A DNA stretch of 64,000 nucleotides from Nonomuraea fuscirosea (GCF_003001935.1 NZ_PVNG01000014.1:62001-126000); one strand, 5' to 3'; counted from the first letter of the stretch, positions 33,402-42,367 are shown. Numbers and translations are program-made. The notes: generated by a model from the letters alone, not told the origin.

Positions 33402-34997
33402 GTGCGCGTTGGGATCGACGTGGGCGGCACCCACACCGACGCCGTCCTCATGGACGGATCCACGGTGGTGGCCGAGGTCAAGGCGGCGACCACGGCCGAC
33501 GTGACCGGCGGCATCGTCGCCGCGTCGCGGCGGCTGCTCGACGGTGGCGGCGTCGACCGGAGCGCCGTCGACGGCGTCATGATCGGCACGACGCACTTCA
33601 CCAACGCCCTGGTGACCGGCCGCCGGCTGGCGCCGACCGGGATCGTCCGGCTGGCGCTGCCGGCGACCGCCGCCCTGCCGCCGCTGGTCGACTGGCCGGA
33701 ACGGCTGGCCCAGGCGATCCGGCCGAGCGTCCATCTGTGCCACGGCGGCCACGAGTTCGACGGCCGCCCGATCTCGCCGCTCGACCCGGACGAGCTCAAG
33801 CGCGTGGCCGCCGACCTGGCCGCGCGCGACATCCGTACCGTCGCCGTCAGCTCGGTGTTCTCCCCCGTCAACGCCGAGCTGGAGGAGGCCGCGGCGGCGA
33901 TCCTGCTCGCGGAGCTGCCGCACCTGCACGTCAGCCTCTCCCACCAGATCGGCCGGATCGGGCTGCTGGAGCGCGAGAACGCCACCATCGTCAACGCCTG
34001 CCTGCGCGACCTGGCCGGTGAGATCGTGGACGCCTTCGCCCAGGCCCTGGCCACGGTCGGCGTACGCGCGCCGCTGTTCCTGTCGCAGAACGACGGCACG
34101 CTCATGGACGCCGGGCACACCCGCCGCTACCCGGTGCGCACGTTCGCGTCCGGCCCCACCAACAGCATGCGCGGCGCGGCGTTCCTCTCGGGGCTGAGCG
34201 ACTGCGCCGTGGTCGACATCGGCGGCACCACCACCGACGTCGGCATGCTGTCCGGCGGCTACCCCCGGCAGGCGAGCGGCGAGGTCGACATCGGCGGCGT
34301 ACGGACGAACTTCCGCATGCCCGACGTGCTGTCGATCGGGCTCGGCGGCGGCAGCCGGGTCGCCTCCACGCCGGAGCTCACCATCGGCCCGGACAGCGTC
34401 GGGTACCAGCTCACCGAGCACGCGCTGGTCTTCGGCGGCCAGGTGCTGACCGCGACCGACCTGGCCGTGGCCGCCGGGCTGGCCGACGTCGGCGACGCCT
34501 CCCTCGTCCGCGGCCTGGACCCCGGCCTGGTCCGGCGGGGCGTCGCCCGGATGTCCGCGACGGTCGCCGACCTGGTCGACCGGATGCGGGTCACCCCCGA
34601 GCCGCTGCCGGTGGTCATCGTGGGCGGCGGCGGCGTGCTGATGCCGCCCGACCTGCCCGGCATCCCCGCCACGCACCGGCCCGAGCACGGCGCGGTGGCC
34701 AACGCCATCGGCGCCGCCATCGGGCAGATCGGCGGGGACGTCGACCGGCTGTTCGCCGTCACGGCCTCCGCCACCCGCGAGGACATCCTCGAACAGGCCC
34801 GTGCCGAGGCCATCGAACGGGCGGTCGCGGCCGGCGCCTCCCCCGGCAGCGTGCGGATCGCCGACATCAGCGAGGTGCACGTGCCGTACCTGCCGGGCAA
34901 CGCCGTCCGGGTGCGCGTCAAAGCGGTCGGCGATCTCGACCTGAGGGTGATGGCCTCTCCCGACGAGGAACAGGAGCAGCAGTGGGCTACGAGCTGA
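33402..34997 (+). CDS. Hydantoinase A / N-methylhydantoinase A-type subunit
   Basis: A 531-residue protein. It begins with the actin-fold phosphate loop GIDVGGTHTDAV and has GTTHFTNALV, typical of Hydant_A_N, then the hydantoinase A domain with NDGTLMDAGHTRRYPVRTFASGPTNSMRGA and VVDIGGTTTDVG. The partner HyuB subunit is absent; instead a DUF917 gene overlaps the 3' end. ATP-dependent opening of a cyclic imide is the family role. GTG at 33402 has AGGAGCT upstream. Confidence 0.9.
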   Translation: MRVGIDVGGTHTDAVLMDGSTVVAEVKAATTADVTGGIVAASRRLLDGGGVDRSAVDGVMIGTTHFTNALVTGRRLAPTGIVRLALPATAALPPLVDWPERLAQAIRPSVHLCHGGHEFDGRPISPLDPDELKRVAADLAARDIRTVAVSSVFSPVNAELEEAAAAILLAELPHLHVSLSHQIGRIGLLERENATIVNACLRDLAGEIVDAFAQALATVGVRAPLFLSQNDGTLMDAGHTRRYPVRTFASGPTNSMRGAAFLSGLSDCAVVDIGGTTTDVGMLSGGYPRQASGEVDIGGVRTNFRMPDVLSIGLGGGSRVASTPELTIGPDSVGYQLTEHALVFGGQVLTATDLAVAAGLADVGDASLVRGLDPGLVRRGVARMSATVADLVDRMRVTPEPLPVVIVGGGGVLMPPDLPGIPATHRPEHGAVANAIGAAIGQIGGDVDRLFAVTASATREDILEQARAEAIERAVAAGASPGSVRIADISEVHVPYLPGNAVRVRVKAVGDLDLRVMASPDEEQEQQWATS

Positions 34998-36100
34998 CCG
35001 TGGAAGGGCTGCGCGATCTCGCCGAGGGCGCCGCCGTGCTGGGCACGGGCGGTGGCGGCGATCCGTACATCGGCCGGCTGCTGGTGGAACAGCAGCTCCA
35101 CGCCGGGCGCGGCATCCGCGTCATCGGCGTGGACGAACTGCCCGACGACGCGCTCGTGCTGCCCAGCGCCATGATGGGCGCTCCCACGGTGTTCGTGGAG
35201 AAGGCGCCGTCGGGGGCGGGCAACGTGATAGCACTGCGGGCGCTGGAACGGCACCTGGGCCGTACGGCGGCCGCCACGATGCCGATCGAGTGCGGCGGGA
35301 TCAACTCCATGATGCCGCTGCTGCTCGGCGCCCAGACCGGACTGCCCGTCGTGGACGCGGACGGCATGGGCCGGGCCTTCCCCGAGTTGCAGATGGAGAC
35401 GTTCGCCGTCTACGGGGTGCCGGGCTCGCCCATGTCGATCGCCTCCGACCACGGTGACAGCGGCATCATCGACGCCGTCGACAACCGGCGCATGGAGCGG
35501 CTGGCGCGCGCGATGACGGTGGAGATGGGCGGGGCCGCCTACATCTGCGACTATCCGATGGACGCCGCGACCGTACGCCGTACCGCCATCCCGGGGACGC
35601 TCTCGCTCGCCATGAAGCTCGGCGCCGCGCTGCGCGTGGCCCGCGCCGAGCACGCCGACCCGTTCGAGCGGCTGAGCGAGGCGCTGGCCGGCACGATCTA
35701 CACGCACGGCATCGTGCTGTTCACCGGCAAGGTGGTGGACGTCGACCGCCGCACGACCGGCGGCTTCGCCCGCGGCACGGTCACGCTGGCCGCCAACGAC
35801 GACCCGGCCGACGAGATGGTGATCACGTTCCAGAACGAGCACCTGATCGCCCGCCGCGGCGGGCGGGTGGCCGCGATCGTGCCCGACCTGATCTGCACCC
35901 TCAACAGCGAGACCGGCCGGCCGGTCACCACCGAGGCGCTCGCCTACGGCCAGCGGCTGGCCGTCTACGCGATCTCGACCCCCGGCCTCATGCGCACCCC
36001 TGAGGCGCTGGCCTGCTTCGGCCCCGAGGCGTTCGGGCTGAGCGAGCCCTACGTCCCGGTCGAGCAGCTGACCGGCGAGCCGTCCCCGTCGCCCGCGTGA
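34982..36100 (+). CDS. DUF917 domain protein
   Basis: A 372-residue protein recognisable as DUF917 by LAEGAAVLGTGGGGDPYIG near the N-terminus, then MPIECGGINSMMPLLLGAQTGLPVVDADGMGRAFPELQM. The glycine-rich opening may bind a nucleotide or phosphate. DUF917 genes are commonly next to hydantoinase A genes, so a joint enzyme is likely; no reaction is established by sequence. GTG at 34982 overlaps the hydantoinase gene by 16 bases, and AGGAG lies at 34971-34975. Confidence 0.9.
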   Translation: MGYELTVEGLRDLAEGAAVLGTGGGGDPYIGRLLVEQQLHAGRGIRVIGVDELPDDALVLPSAMMGAPTVFVEKAPSGAGNVIALRALERHLGRTAAATMPIECGGINSMMPLLLGAQTGLPVVDADGMGRAFPELQMETFAVYGVPGSPMSIASDHGDSGIIDAVDNRRMERLARAMTVEMGGAAYICDYPMDAATVRRTAIPGTLSLAMKLGAALRVARAEHADPFERLSEALAGTIYTHGIVLFTGKVVDVDRRTTGGFARGTVTLAANDDPADEMVITFQNEHLIARRGGRVAAIVPDLICTLNSETGRPVTTEALAYGQRLAVYAISTPGLMRTPEALACFGPEAFGLSEPYVPVEQLTGEPSPSPA

Positions 36101-36117
36101 TCGGCCATCATGGGGCG

Positions 36118-36336
36118 ATGACACGTGGCACGGTGAAGTTCTGGAAGGCCGACAAGGGCTGGGGAGCGATCTCATCCCCTGAGCTTCCGGCGGGACGCGA
36201 CGCGTTCGCGCACTTCAGCGAGGTGGTGGGCAGCGGTTACCGGATCCTCGCCGAAGGCGACGAGGTCGAGTTCGACGTCGTCGAACGGTCACAGGACAGC
36301 TTCGACTACGTGGCCGAGAACATCCGCAAGCGGTGA
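36118..36336 (+). CDS. Divergent cold-shock-domain protein
   Basis: A 72-residue single cold-shock domain. GTVKFWKADKGWGAIS corresponds to RNP1 and DAFAHFSEV to RNP2, but three aromatic positions differ from standard CspA proteins: KGFGFI becomes KGWGAI, and VFVHF becomes AFAHF. Such changes should lower or alter single-stranded nucleic acid binding. An acidic C-terminus follows. ATG at 36118 is chosen since the domain begins right after it. The gene follows the DUF917 gene by 17 bases but may have its own promoter. Confidence 0.88.
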   Translation: MTRGTVKFWKADKGWGAISSPELPAGRDAFAHFSEVVGSGYRILAEGDEVEFDVVERSQDSFDYVAENIRKR

Positions 36337-36348
36337 CGCCCGCGCCGG

Positions 36349-37608
36349 TCAGCCGTGCAGGGAGGACGCCGGTGGCTGGGTGGGGGTGGGCTGGGGAACG
36401 GTCAGGACGAAGCCGCTGGCGGGGCGGGTGGGGATGCGGCGCAGCGAGATGGTCAGGTCCTGGTCGGGGACGGCGTAGTCGAGCCGGGCCAGGCGGACGG
36501 CGAGGGTCTGGAGCAGGGCGAGGGTGATCTGCTCCCCGGGGCAGCGGTGGCCGGTGCCCGGGTCGCCGCCGCCCTGCGGGATCAGCTCGTACGGCCCCAG
36601 CTCGCGCCCGGCGAAGCGCCCCGGGTTGAAGGTGTACGGCTCGGCCCACAGCTCGGGGTCGTGGTTCTGCCCGTAGACGTCGAGCAGCACCAGGGTGCCC
36701 TCGGGGATGCGTTCCCCGGCCCAGGCCAGGTCACGGGCCGCGATGCCGCCGACGAACGGCGCGAACGGGTAGAACCGGCGCACCTCCTGGGCGAACGCCT
36801 CGGTGTGGGCCGCGTCCCCGTCGCGCAGCGCCTTGCGGTGCTCCGGCCAGCGGTGCAGGGCGTGGGCGGCGAACGTCACGTACCAGGCCACCGCCGTGGT
36901 CGGGCGGATGATGTTGAGCAGTTCCACCGCCGCCGTCCCGGCGTCGAGCGGCTTGCCGCCGGCGCCGCGGTAGTTGACGACCACGTCGAGGGCCGAGCCC
37001 GCCGGCGCGGTGTCGGTGCCGTCGCGCAGGTCGCCGACCAGGTCGGCCAGCCACGCCTCGCGCCGGGCCCTGGCCAGCCGGCCGCGCCAGTGCCGTGGGC
37101 CGCCGCCGCCGAACCCGTCCACCATCGCCGTGAGGTCGGCGGCCAGGTCCGGCACCTCGGCGTCGCTGATCGGGATGCCCGCCCACCGGCACACGCCCGC
37201 GGTCAGCACCTCCGCGGCCTGCTCGAAGAGCACGACCCGGCGGCCGGCTCCCCACCTGCCGGCCGCCTCGTCCCAGGCCGCGCCCGTGTGCGCCGCCAGC
37301 GAGCCGACGCCGACCCCGGTCAGCAGCGACAGGAACATCGCCTTGCGCACGCGATGGCCGGCGCCGTCCAGGGTGTGCACCGCGCCGCGCCCGACCAGCG
37401 TGCTCCTGATCGGCTCGGGCAGCGCCGTACGGCGGCGGACGTTGTCGTCGTCGTAGAAGAAGCGCGCCGCCTCCGGCCCGCGCAGGCCCACGGTCCGGTG
37501 ACCGAGCAACCGGGTGTGCGCCACCGGCCCATGGGAGCGCCGCAGCAGGCCGGGCAGCCACCCGTACCCTTCGAGGAGGAGGAAGAGCGTGTCGTCCAGC
37601 ACCAGCAT
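36349..37608 (-). CDS. CYP152-family cytochrome P450 (fatty acid peroxygenase type)
   Basis: A 419-residue P450. The haem ligand is Cys near residue 357 in GHRCPGEQ. The sequence follows the CYP152 pattern of Bacillus P450 BSbeta along its whole length: DDTLFLLLEGYGWLP at the start, EAARFFYDDDN, GGPRHWRGR, and NIIRPTTA, whose Arg-Pro pair (near residue 235) anchors the fatty acid carboxylate. Members use hydrogen peroxide to hydroxylate or decarboxylate fatty acids and need no reductase. ATG at 37608 gives the family's usual length; a GTG 27 bases upstream is possible. Stop is 12 bases from the convergent cold-shock gene. Confidence 0.93.
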   Translation of the reverse strand: MLVLDDTLFLLLEGYGWLPGLLRRSHGPVAHTRLLGHRTVGLRGPEAARFFYDDDNVRRRTALPEPIRSTLVGRGAVHTLDGAGHRVRKAMFLSLLTGVGVGSLAAHTGAAWDEAAGRWGAGRRVVLFEQAAEVLTAGVCRWAGIPISDAEVPDLAADLTAMVDGFGGGGPRHWRGRLARARREAWLADLVGDLRDGTDTAPAGSALDVVVNYRGAGGKPLDAGTAAVELLNIIRPTTAVAWYVTFAAHALHRWPEHRKALRDGDAAHTEAFAQEVRRFYPFAPFVGGIAARDLAWAGERIPEGTLVLLDVYGQNHDPELWAEPYTFNPGRFAGRELGPYELIPQGGGDPGTGHRCPGEQITLALLQTLAVRLARLDYAVPDQDLTISLRRIPTRPASGFVLTVPQPTPTQPPASSLHG

Positions 37609-37667
37609 GAGATCAGTCCCTGCCCTCGAGGTCACCGGCGAAACGACCGCGCCCGGCCGCCCGCCGG

Positions 37668-38888
37668 TCAGACGGTGTCATGATCGGAACCGCCGCGTCC
37701 GTCCCGAGGGCGGGCCGCGGGGACGAGATCCGCGCCGCGCAGCCCCGAGTACGGGCCGGCCGCGCCCAGCCCCGCGGTCTGGATGACCCGGCTGATGTCG
37801 GTGGGGGTGATCAGGCCGATCAGGCGGCCGGCCGGGTCCAGCACCACGGCGCGCCCGTCCGTGCAGCCGCCCATCCGGTCGAGCAGGTCGGTCAGCGGTT
37901 CCTCCGGAGCCGCCTGCGGCACCTCCCGCGGCGGGCAGGCGATGTCGCGCAGCCGGGTGTCGGGCCGGCGCTCAGGGCTCACCCGGCGGATGCGGTTGAG
38001 CGTCACCAGCCCGACGAACGCGCCGTTCTCGTCCACGAGGGGGTACGTGGACAGGCGCTGACGCATCACGACCCCTTCGATGAGGCTCGACACGGTCTCG
38101 TCGGGGTGGGCGGCGACGGGCGGGCCGGACATCACGTCGCCCACCCGCACGCCGTACAGTGCCGTGCCCAGCCGGGCGTGCTGCTCCTCGGCGCTGGCCG
38201 CGTTCACCAGGAACAGGCCGATCAGGGCGAGCCACAGTCCCTCGAACCCGCTGCCGGTGACGACCTGGAGGAAGCCGAGGGCGATGAGCACGTAGCCGAA
38301 CACCCGGCCGGCGCGGGCCGCGGCGATCGCCGCCCGCGCCCGGTCTCCCCAGCGCGCCCACAGGGCCGCGCGCAGCACCCGGCCGCCGTCCAGCGGCGCC
38401 GCGGGGATGAGGTTGAACACCGCGAGCAGGACGTTCACCGCGGCGAGGTAGGAGAACATGCCGGCCAGCAGGGCCGGGCCTCCCGCGCCCGCGACCAGCC
38501 CTGCCAGGACGCCGAAGACCACGCCGGCGAGCAGGCTCGCTCCCGGCCCCACGACGGCGATCTTGAGGTCGGCGCCCGGCGAGCGCGGCTCACCGCGCAG
38601 CTCGGCCACCCCGCCGAGCAGCCACAGCGTGATCCGCTCGACCTCGATGCCGTGGCGCCGCGCCGTCACGGCGTGGGCCAGCTCGTGCGCGAGCAGGGAC
38701 GCCAGGAACAGCACCGCCGAGGCCAGCCCCGCCAGCAGGTAGACCACCGGCAAGTAGCCGGGGAAGACCACGGGGAAGCGCCCGAGGGCCAGCCCGGCCA
38801 CCAGGATCACGACGATGACGAGCACGCTCAGGTTGAGGCCGACCTGGACGCCGGCTATGCGGCCCAGAGGGATCGAGGAGCGCATCAT
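37668..38888 (-). CDS. M50 site-2-type membrane protease with CBS pair
   Basis: A 406-residue intramembrane metalloprotease. Zinc-binding His68-Glu-Leu-Ala-His72 lies in the second membrane segment region and the third ligand is Asp167 in APLDGG. About six membrane segments precede two CBS domains (around residues 245-380, with VGDVMSG and STYPLVDENGAFVGLV). CBS domains would sense an adenine nucleotide. Start is ATG 38888 or the adjacent ATG 38885, both just after GGCAGGAGGA. Probably cleaves membrane-bound regulators; the target is unknown. Confidence 0.93.
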   Translation of the reverse strand: MMRSSIPLGRIAGVQVGLNLSVLVIVVILVAGLALGRFPVVFPGYLPVVYLLAGLASAVLFLASLLAHELAHAVTARRHGIEVERITLWLLGGVAELRGEPRSPGADLKIAVVGPGASLLAGVVFGVLAGLVAGAGGPALLAGMFSYLAAVNVLLAVFNLIPAAPLDGGRVLRAALWARWGDRARAAIAAARAGRVFGYVLIALGFLQVVTGSGFEGLWLALIGLFLVNAASAEEQHARLGTALYGVRVGDVMSGPPVAAHPDETVSSLIEGVVMRQRLSTYPLVDENGAFVGLVTLNRIRRVSPERRPDTRLRDIACPPREVPQAAPEEPLTDLLDRMGGCTDGRAVVLDPAGRLIGLITPTDISRVIQTAGLGAAGPYSGLRGADLVPAARPRDGRGGSDHDTV

Positions 38889-38916
38889 TCCTCCTGCCGT
38901 TCGGTGCCGCATCCCG

Positions 38917-38992
38917 TACCCGGACGTGACGGGATGTCACGCGGCGTGAACGTCTTCTCCCCCTACCCCGGCATAACGGGAGGTCACACGGC
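38917..38992. repeat. Imperfect 29-base direct repeat upstream of M50 gene
   Basis: Copies at 38917-38945 and 38964-38992 (period 47) share 23 of 29 bases, including ACGGGA and GTCAC. The first copy holds the spaced palindrome GTGAC-N5-GTCAC. They lie in the upstream control region of the protease gene and may be a tandem operator. Confidence 0.5.
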
Positions 38993-39055
38993 ATATCCGC
39001 ATTCCTTGGACGGACGGCGCTGTCCGGGGTCGCGTTCTTCGGGCCTACGGCGGGC

Positions 39056-41692
39056 TCAGTCGAGGAACTCGACGTAGCCGTCCGTTCCGTGCACGCGGAT
39101 GCGCTGACCGTCCTTGATCAGCCGGGTGGCCCGTTCGACCCCCACGACGGCCGGCAGCCCGTACTCCCGCGCGATCACCGCGCCGTGCGTCATGAGGCCG
39201 CCCACCTCCGTCACCAGCCCGGCGACGGTCACGAACAGCGGGGTCCAGCTCGGGTCGGTGAAGGCGGTGACCAGGATGTCGCCCGGCTCCAGGTCGGCCC
39301 GCGCCATGTCCGTGACGACACGGGCCCGGCCCTCGACCGTCCCGGCCGAGACCGGCAGCCCGGTCAGCGCGCCTTCGGGCGCGTCGTCACGCCGGTACTC
39401 GCCGGTCAGGGCCTCCCCGTCCGAGGTGAGGACTCTGGGCGGGGTGAGCGTCTCGTACGAACGGAACGCCTCCCGCCTTTCCCGGACGAGTCCGGCGTCC
39501 ACCTCACCCGTGCCCACGACCTCGCGCAGCTCCTCGAACCGGAGGAAGAAGATGTCCTCCCGCTCGCGCAGGACGCCCGACCGGACGAGGCGGTCGGCTT
39601 CGCGGAGCAGCGCCTGCTTGTAGACGAAATAGCGGCTGATCATGCCGTACTTCGGATATTCGCGGTAGCCGGCGAAGGCGCGGACGCGGTCGATCATGCG
39701 CTTGGTCTCCGCGGCCTTTCCCGCACCGTCCGGCAGGGCGCGCAGGCGGGCCAGCACGTCCCGCTCCTTGCGCAGCGCCTCCTCCAGGCCCTGCTCGAAG
39801 TGCCGCTTGGCGGCGCCGGGCGGGAAGTTCCTGACGTTGCCGAGGAGGGCGGGCAGGAGCATGGCCGGGTTCTCGCTCCAGCGTGTCCTGGTGATGTCGA
39901 TCTCGCCCGCGCACCGCATGCCGTACTTGTCCAGATATTTCCGGATAGCGTCCCGTGCCTCCGGTCCGCCGTCCAGCGCGGCCAGCTCGTCCAGGAAGGC
40001 GTCCCCTTCCCGGCCCTCGTCCGCGACGCGCTGCAGGAACGCGACCAGCCCGGAGTGCGGCCGGATCGTGTCCGCGACGTCGAGCAGTTCCAGGCCCATC
40101 TCGGACGTGACGTTGTGCGGGACGGACTGCGTGAGCACGTCGGCCGCGTTCTTCTCGCCCAGCCACTCCTCAAGGTGCTCGTTGAGCCACCAGCTCGCCT
40201 CCATCCCCGTCATGATCAGCGGAAGGCCCCGTGGGTCGAACAGGACGCGCCTCAGCTCGGTGATGTCGTCCGCGACGTAGTCGAACAGCGCCGTCCCCGA
40301 CCTGTCCTCGATCTCGCGCCGCAGGGTGAGCAGGGACTCCTCGCTGCGCCGGATCAGCTCGGTGACGAGGGCCGGATCGGGCTCGGGCGCGTCCTGGCCG
40401 ACCCCGGCCGGCACCGCGGTGGGGGGCGCGGCGGCGGGATCGTCGTCCGGCGCCGTGCGGATGAAGTCGCCGCGGCCGAGGACGGTCTGCAGCGCGTCCC
40501 GCATGAGCGGATCCGACTTCCCGATCATCTCCAGCATGTTCGCGCGGCTGGTCGGCGTGGCCAGATAGGGGGCCATGTCGACGAACAACCGCCCGCCCGC
40601 CTCGTACATCGGGCGCAGGGTCGTCCGCTGCCACATGGACAGCCCCAGCGGCTTCATCGCGTCCGTCATCATCTGCTGGTGACCGACGGAGACGTAGACG
40701 TGGTTCTCCTCGTCGGCGGCCTCGGGGATGGGGAACAGGGTGGTGATCGGCCGGCTCTGCACGATGTGGAAGTCGTCGCCCGCCAGGCACCACTCGATGT
40801 CCTGGGGGCGGCCGAAGTGCGCCTCGATGTGCCGGCCGAGCCGTACCAGCCGCAGAATCTGGGCGTCGGTCAGCGCCGGCCGCGTCTGCCGCCCGGCCTC
40901 GACCGGCACGTCCTCGACGCCGCCGTCGCGCGACGCCTGGACGGAGCGCGTCTTGGTGGCGACCGCCGTGCTGACGACCTGGTCGTCGCGCACCGTGTAG
41001 ACGTCCCCGGCGACCAGGCCCGCGACGAGCGCCTCGCCGAGCCCCCAGCCGGCCTCCACGGTGGCGACCTTACGGTTCGAGGTCACCGGGTCCGCGGTGA
41101 ACAGGATCCCGGCCGCGTCGGGGAACACCATCCGCTGGACGACGACGGCCATCCGTACCTTGCGGTCGTCGAAGCCGTTACGGCGCCGGTAGGTCACCGC
41201 CCGCTCGGTGAACAGCGAGGCCCAGCACCGCCGGACGTGCAGCAGGACCGCGTCCAGGCCCACGACGTTCAGATAGGAGTCCTGCTGGCCGGCGAAGGAC
41301 GCGGTCGGCAGGTCCTCGGCCGTGGCGCTGGAACGCACCGCGCAGGAGGTCCCCTCCCCCAGCCGGGCGAGCGCCGCGCCGATCTCCGCCACCAGGTCGC
41401 CGGGCAGCGTGACGCCTTCGACGACGCGGCGGATCTCGGCGCTCAGCGCGCCGATCGCCTCGCGGTCGCCCGGATCCACCCGCGACAGCAGGTCGAGCTG
41501 GGCGTCGAGCGACGGCGTCCCGGCCATGATCCGCTGGAACGCGTCCGTCGTGACGCAGAAGCCGTCCGGCACGCGGACGCCCTCGACCGCGGAGAGCTCG
41601 CCGAGGTGCGCCCCCTTCCCGCCGGCCTCCGCGACCTTCGTCGAGTTGATCTGGTCGAAATGCATGACGTAAGCCAATTTCCGTCGCTCCAT
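39056..41692 (-). CDS. rph: Rifamycin-inactivating phosphotransferase homologue
   Basis: An 878-residue three-part enzyme related to PEP synthase. The ATP-grasp-like N-terminal domain has GGKGAHLGELS, CAVRSSATAEDLP and SFAGQQDSYLNV. A middle domain of about 450 residues would bind the antibiotic. The C-terminal swivelling domain carries the phosphorylated His (near residue 834) in VGGLMTHGAVIAREYGLPAVVGV. The GGLMTHGA form and the length fit rifampin phosphotransferases rather than PEP synthase, which has a GGRTCHAA-type site. These enzymes phosphorylate rifamycins using ATP. ATG at 41692 is chosen by alignment to the family N-terminus; ATG 41665 is possible. No obvious long palindrome lies in the upstream 99 bases. 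Confidence 0.88.
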   Translation of the reverse strand: MERRKLAYVMHFDQINSTKVAEAGGKGAHLGELSAVEGVRVPDGFCVTTDAFQRIMAGTPSLDAQLDLLSRVDPGDREAIGALSAEIRRVVEGVTLPGDLVAEIGAALARLGEGTSCAVRSSATAEDLPTASFAGQQDSYLNVVGLDAVLLHVRRCWASLFTERAVTYRRRNGFDDRKVRMAVVVQRMVFPDAAGILFTADPVTSNRKVATVEAGWGLGEALVAGLVAGDVYTVRDDQVVSTAVATKTRSVQASRDGGVEDVPVEAGRQTRPALTDAQILRLVRLGRHIEAHFGRPQDIEWCLAGDDFHIVQSRPITTLFPIPEAADEENHVYVSVGHQQMMTDAMKPLGLSMWQRTTLRPMYEAGGRLFVDMAPYLATPTSRANMLEMIGKSDPLMRDALQTVLGRGDFIRTAPDDDPAAAPPTAVPAGVGQDAPEPDPALVTELIRRSEESLLTLRREIEDRSGTALFDYVADDITELRRVLFDPRGLPLIMTGMEASWWLNEHLEEWLGEKNAADVLTQSVPHNVTSEMGLELLDVADTIRPHSGLVAFLQRVADEGREGDAFLDELAALDGGPEARDAIRKYLDKYGMRCAGEIDITRTRWSENPAMLLPALLGNVRNFPPGAAKRHFEQGLEEALRKERDVLARLRALPDGAGKAAETKRMIDRVRAFAGYREYPKYGMISRYFVYKQALLREADRLVRSGVLREREDIFFLRFEELREVVGTGEVDAGLVRERREAFRSYETLTPPRVLTSDGEALTGEYRRDDAPEGALTGLPVSAGTVEGRARVVTDMARADLEPGDILVTAFTDPSWTPLFVTVAGLVTEVGGLMTHGAVIAREYGLPAVVGVERATRLIKDGQRIRVHGTDGYVEFLD

Positions 41693-41791
41693 CGCTCGTC
41701 TGGTCGATTGGCAACGGGCAGTATGGAGCACTTTTCGATTTCTCATGAGGTACGGGGATCTGCTATACAGTGAAACTGGGGGAGGGTGCGG

Positions 41792-42367
41792 TCACGCCCC
41801 GGCTCGACGCCCCTCGTACGAACCGCCTCGATCCTTCCGGCGCCCGTACGACCAGGCCCCCACCACGAGCGCGCAGCCCAGCCCGCCGAAGGCCAGCCCG
41901 CCGAAGAGGATCATCCACGTCACGTCCCCGCTGCTGGTGAACGGCGCCGGCGGCGCGAACGGCGGGATCACCCCGACCAGGCTGAGCGGCACCATGACCA
42001 GCAGGACGATCCCGTACCCGCCCAGGCACACCCCCACTCCCCAGGCCGGGACCAGCGGCAGCAGCGCGGGCACCCGCCGCCCGGCGACCAGCGGCACCCA
42101 CCGCGGGAACACCCTCCCCCACCGGTACACAAGCCCGAGGGCGAGGAACACGCCGAGCAGCGCCGCCACCACCGTCAGATCCACGCCGACGGCCGCCAGC
42201 GCCCGGTAGACGGCACCCCCGTCACTCTCGATCCCCCGCCGCCAGGTCTGCCCGGTCACACCCAGGACATCACCCCCGAGCGTCCACACGCTCTTCACCA
42301 CCGCCCACGGCACCAGCCCGCACAGCAGCAGCCAGACCACCACCCTGACCCGCGACGAAGCAGCCAC
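41792..42367 (-). CDS. Small integral membrane protein of unknown function
   Basis: A 191-residue protein with about four membrane segments: VRVVVWLLLCGLVPWAVV, LTVVAALLGVFLALGLVY, a long segment from WGVGVCLGG to SLVGV, and WMILFGGLAFGGLGCALVV. The C-terminus is basic (YGRRKDRGG). GTG at 42367 is chosen because GGAGGG stands just upstream; a longer open frame to 42448 lacks such a site. I do not recognise the family. It is divergent from the AAA ATPase gene and follows it by 237 bases. Confidence 0.75.
   Translation of the reverse strand: MAASSRVRVVVWLLLCGLVPWAVVKSVWTLGGDVLGVTGQTWRRGIESDGGAVYRALAAVGVDLTVVAALLGVFLALGLVYRWGRVFPRWVPLVAGRRVPALLPLVPAWGVGVCLGGYGIVLLVMVPLSLVGVIPPFAPPAPFTSSGDVTWMILFGGLAFGGLGCALVVGAWSYGRRKDRGGSYEGRRAGA

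Noticed and set aside
32085..34880. Long minus-strand open frame of about 930 codons
   Set aside because: Shadow of the NCS1 permease and hydantoinase genes; no recognisable protein signature.
39056..41692. Phosphoenolpyruvate synthase
   Set aside because: The His site is GGLMTHGA rather than a GGRTCHAA-type site, and the protein is longer, with a large middle domain; it fits rifamycin phosphotransferases better.
39089..41773. Long plus-strand open frame opposite the phosphotransferase
   Set aside because: Low-complexity His/Arg/Asp text with no motif, exactly antisense to a well-supported enzyme.
41693..41791. Rifamycin-associated palindromic element upstream of the phosphotransferase
   Set aside because: I looked for a long inverted repeat in these 99 bases and did not see one; I cannot recall the element's exact sequence well enough to exclude a diverged copy.
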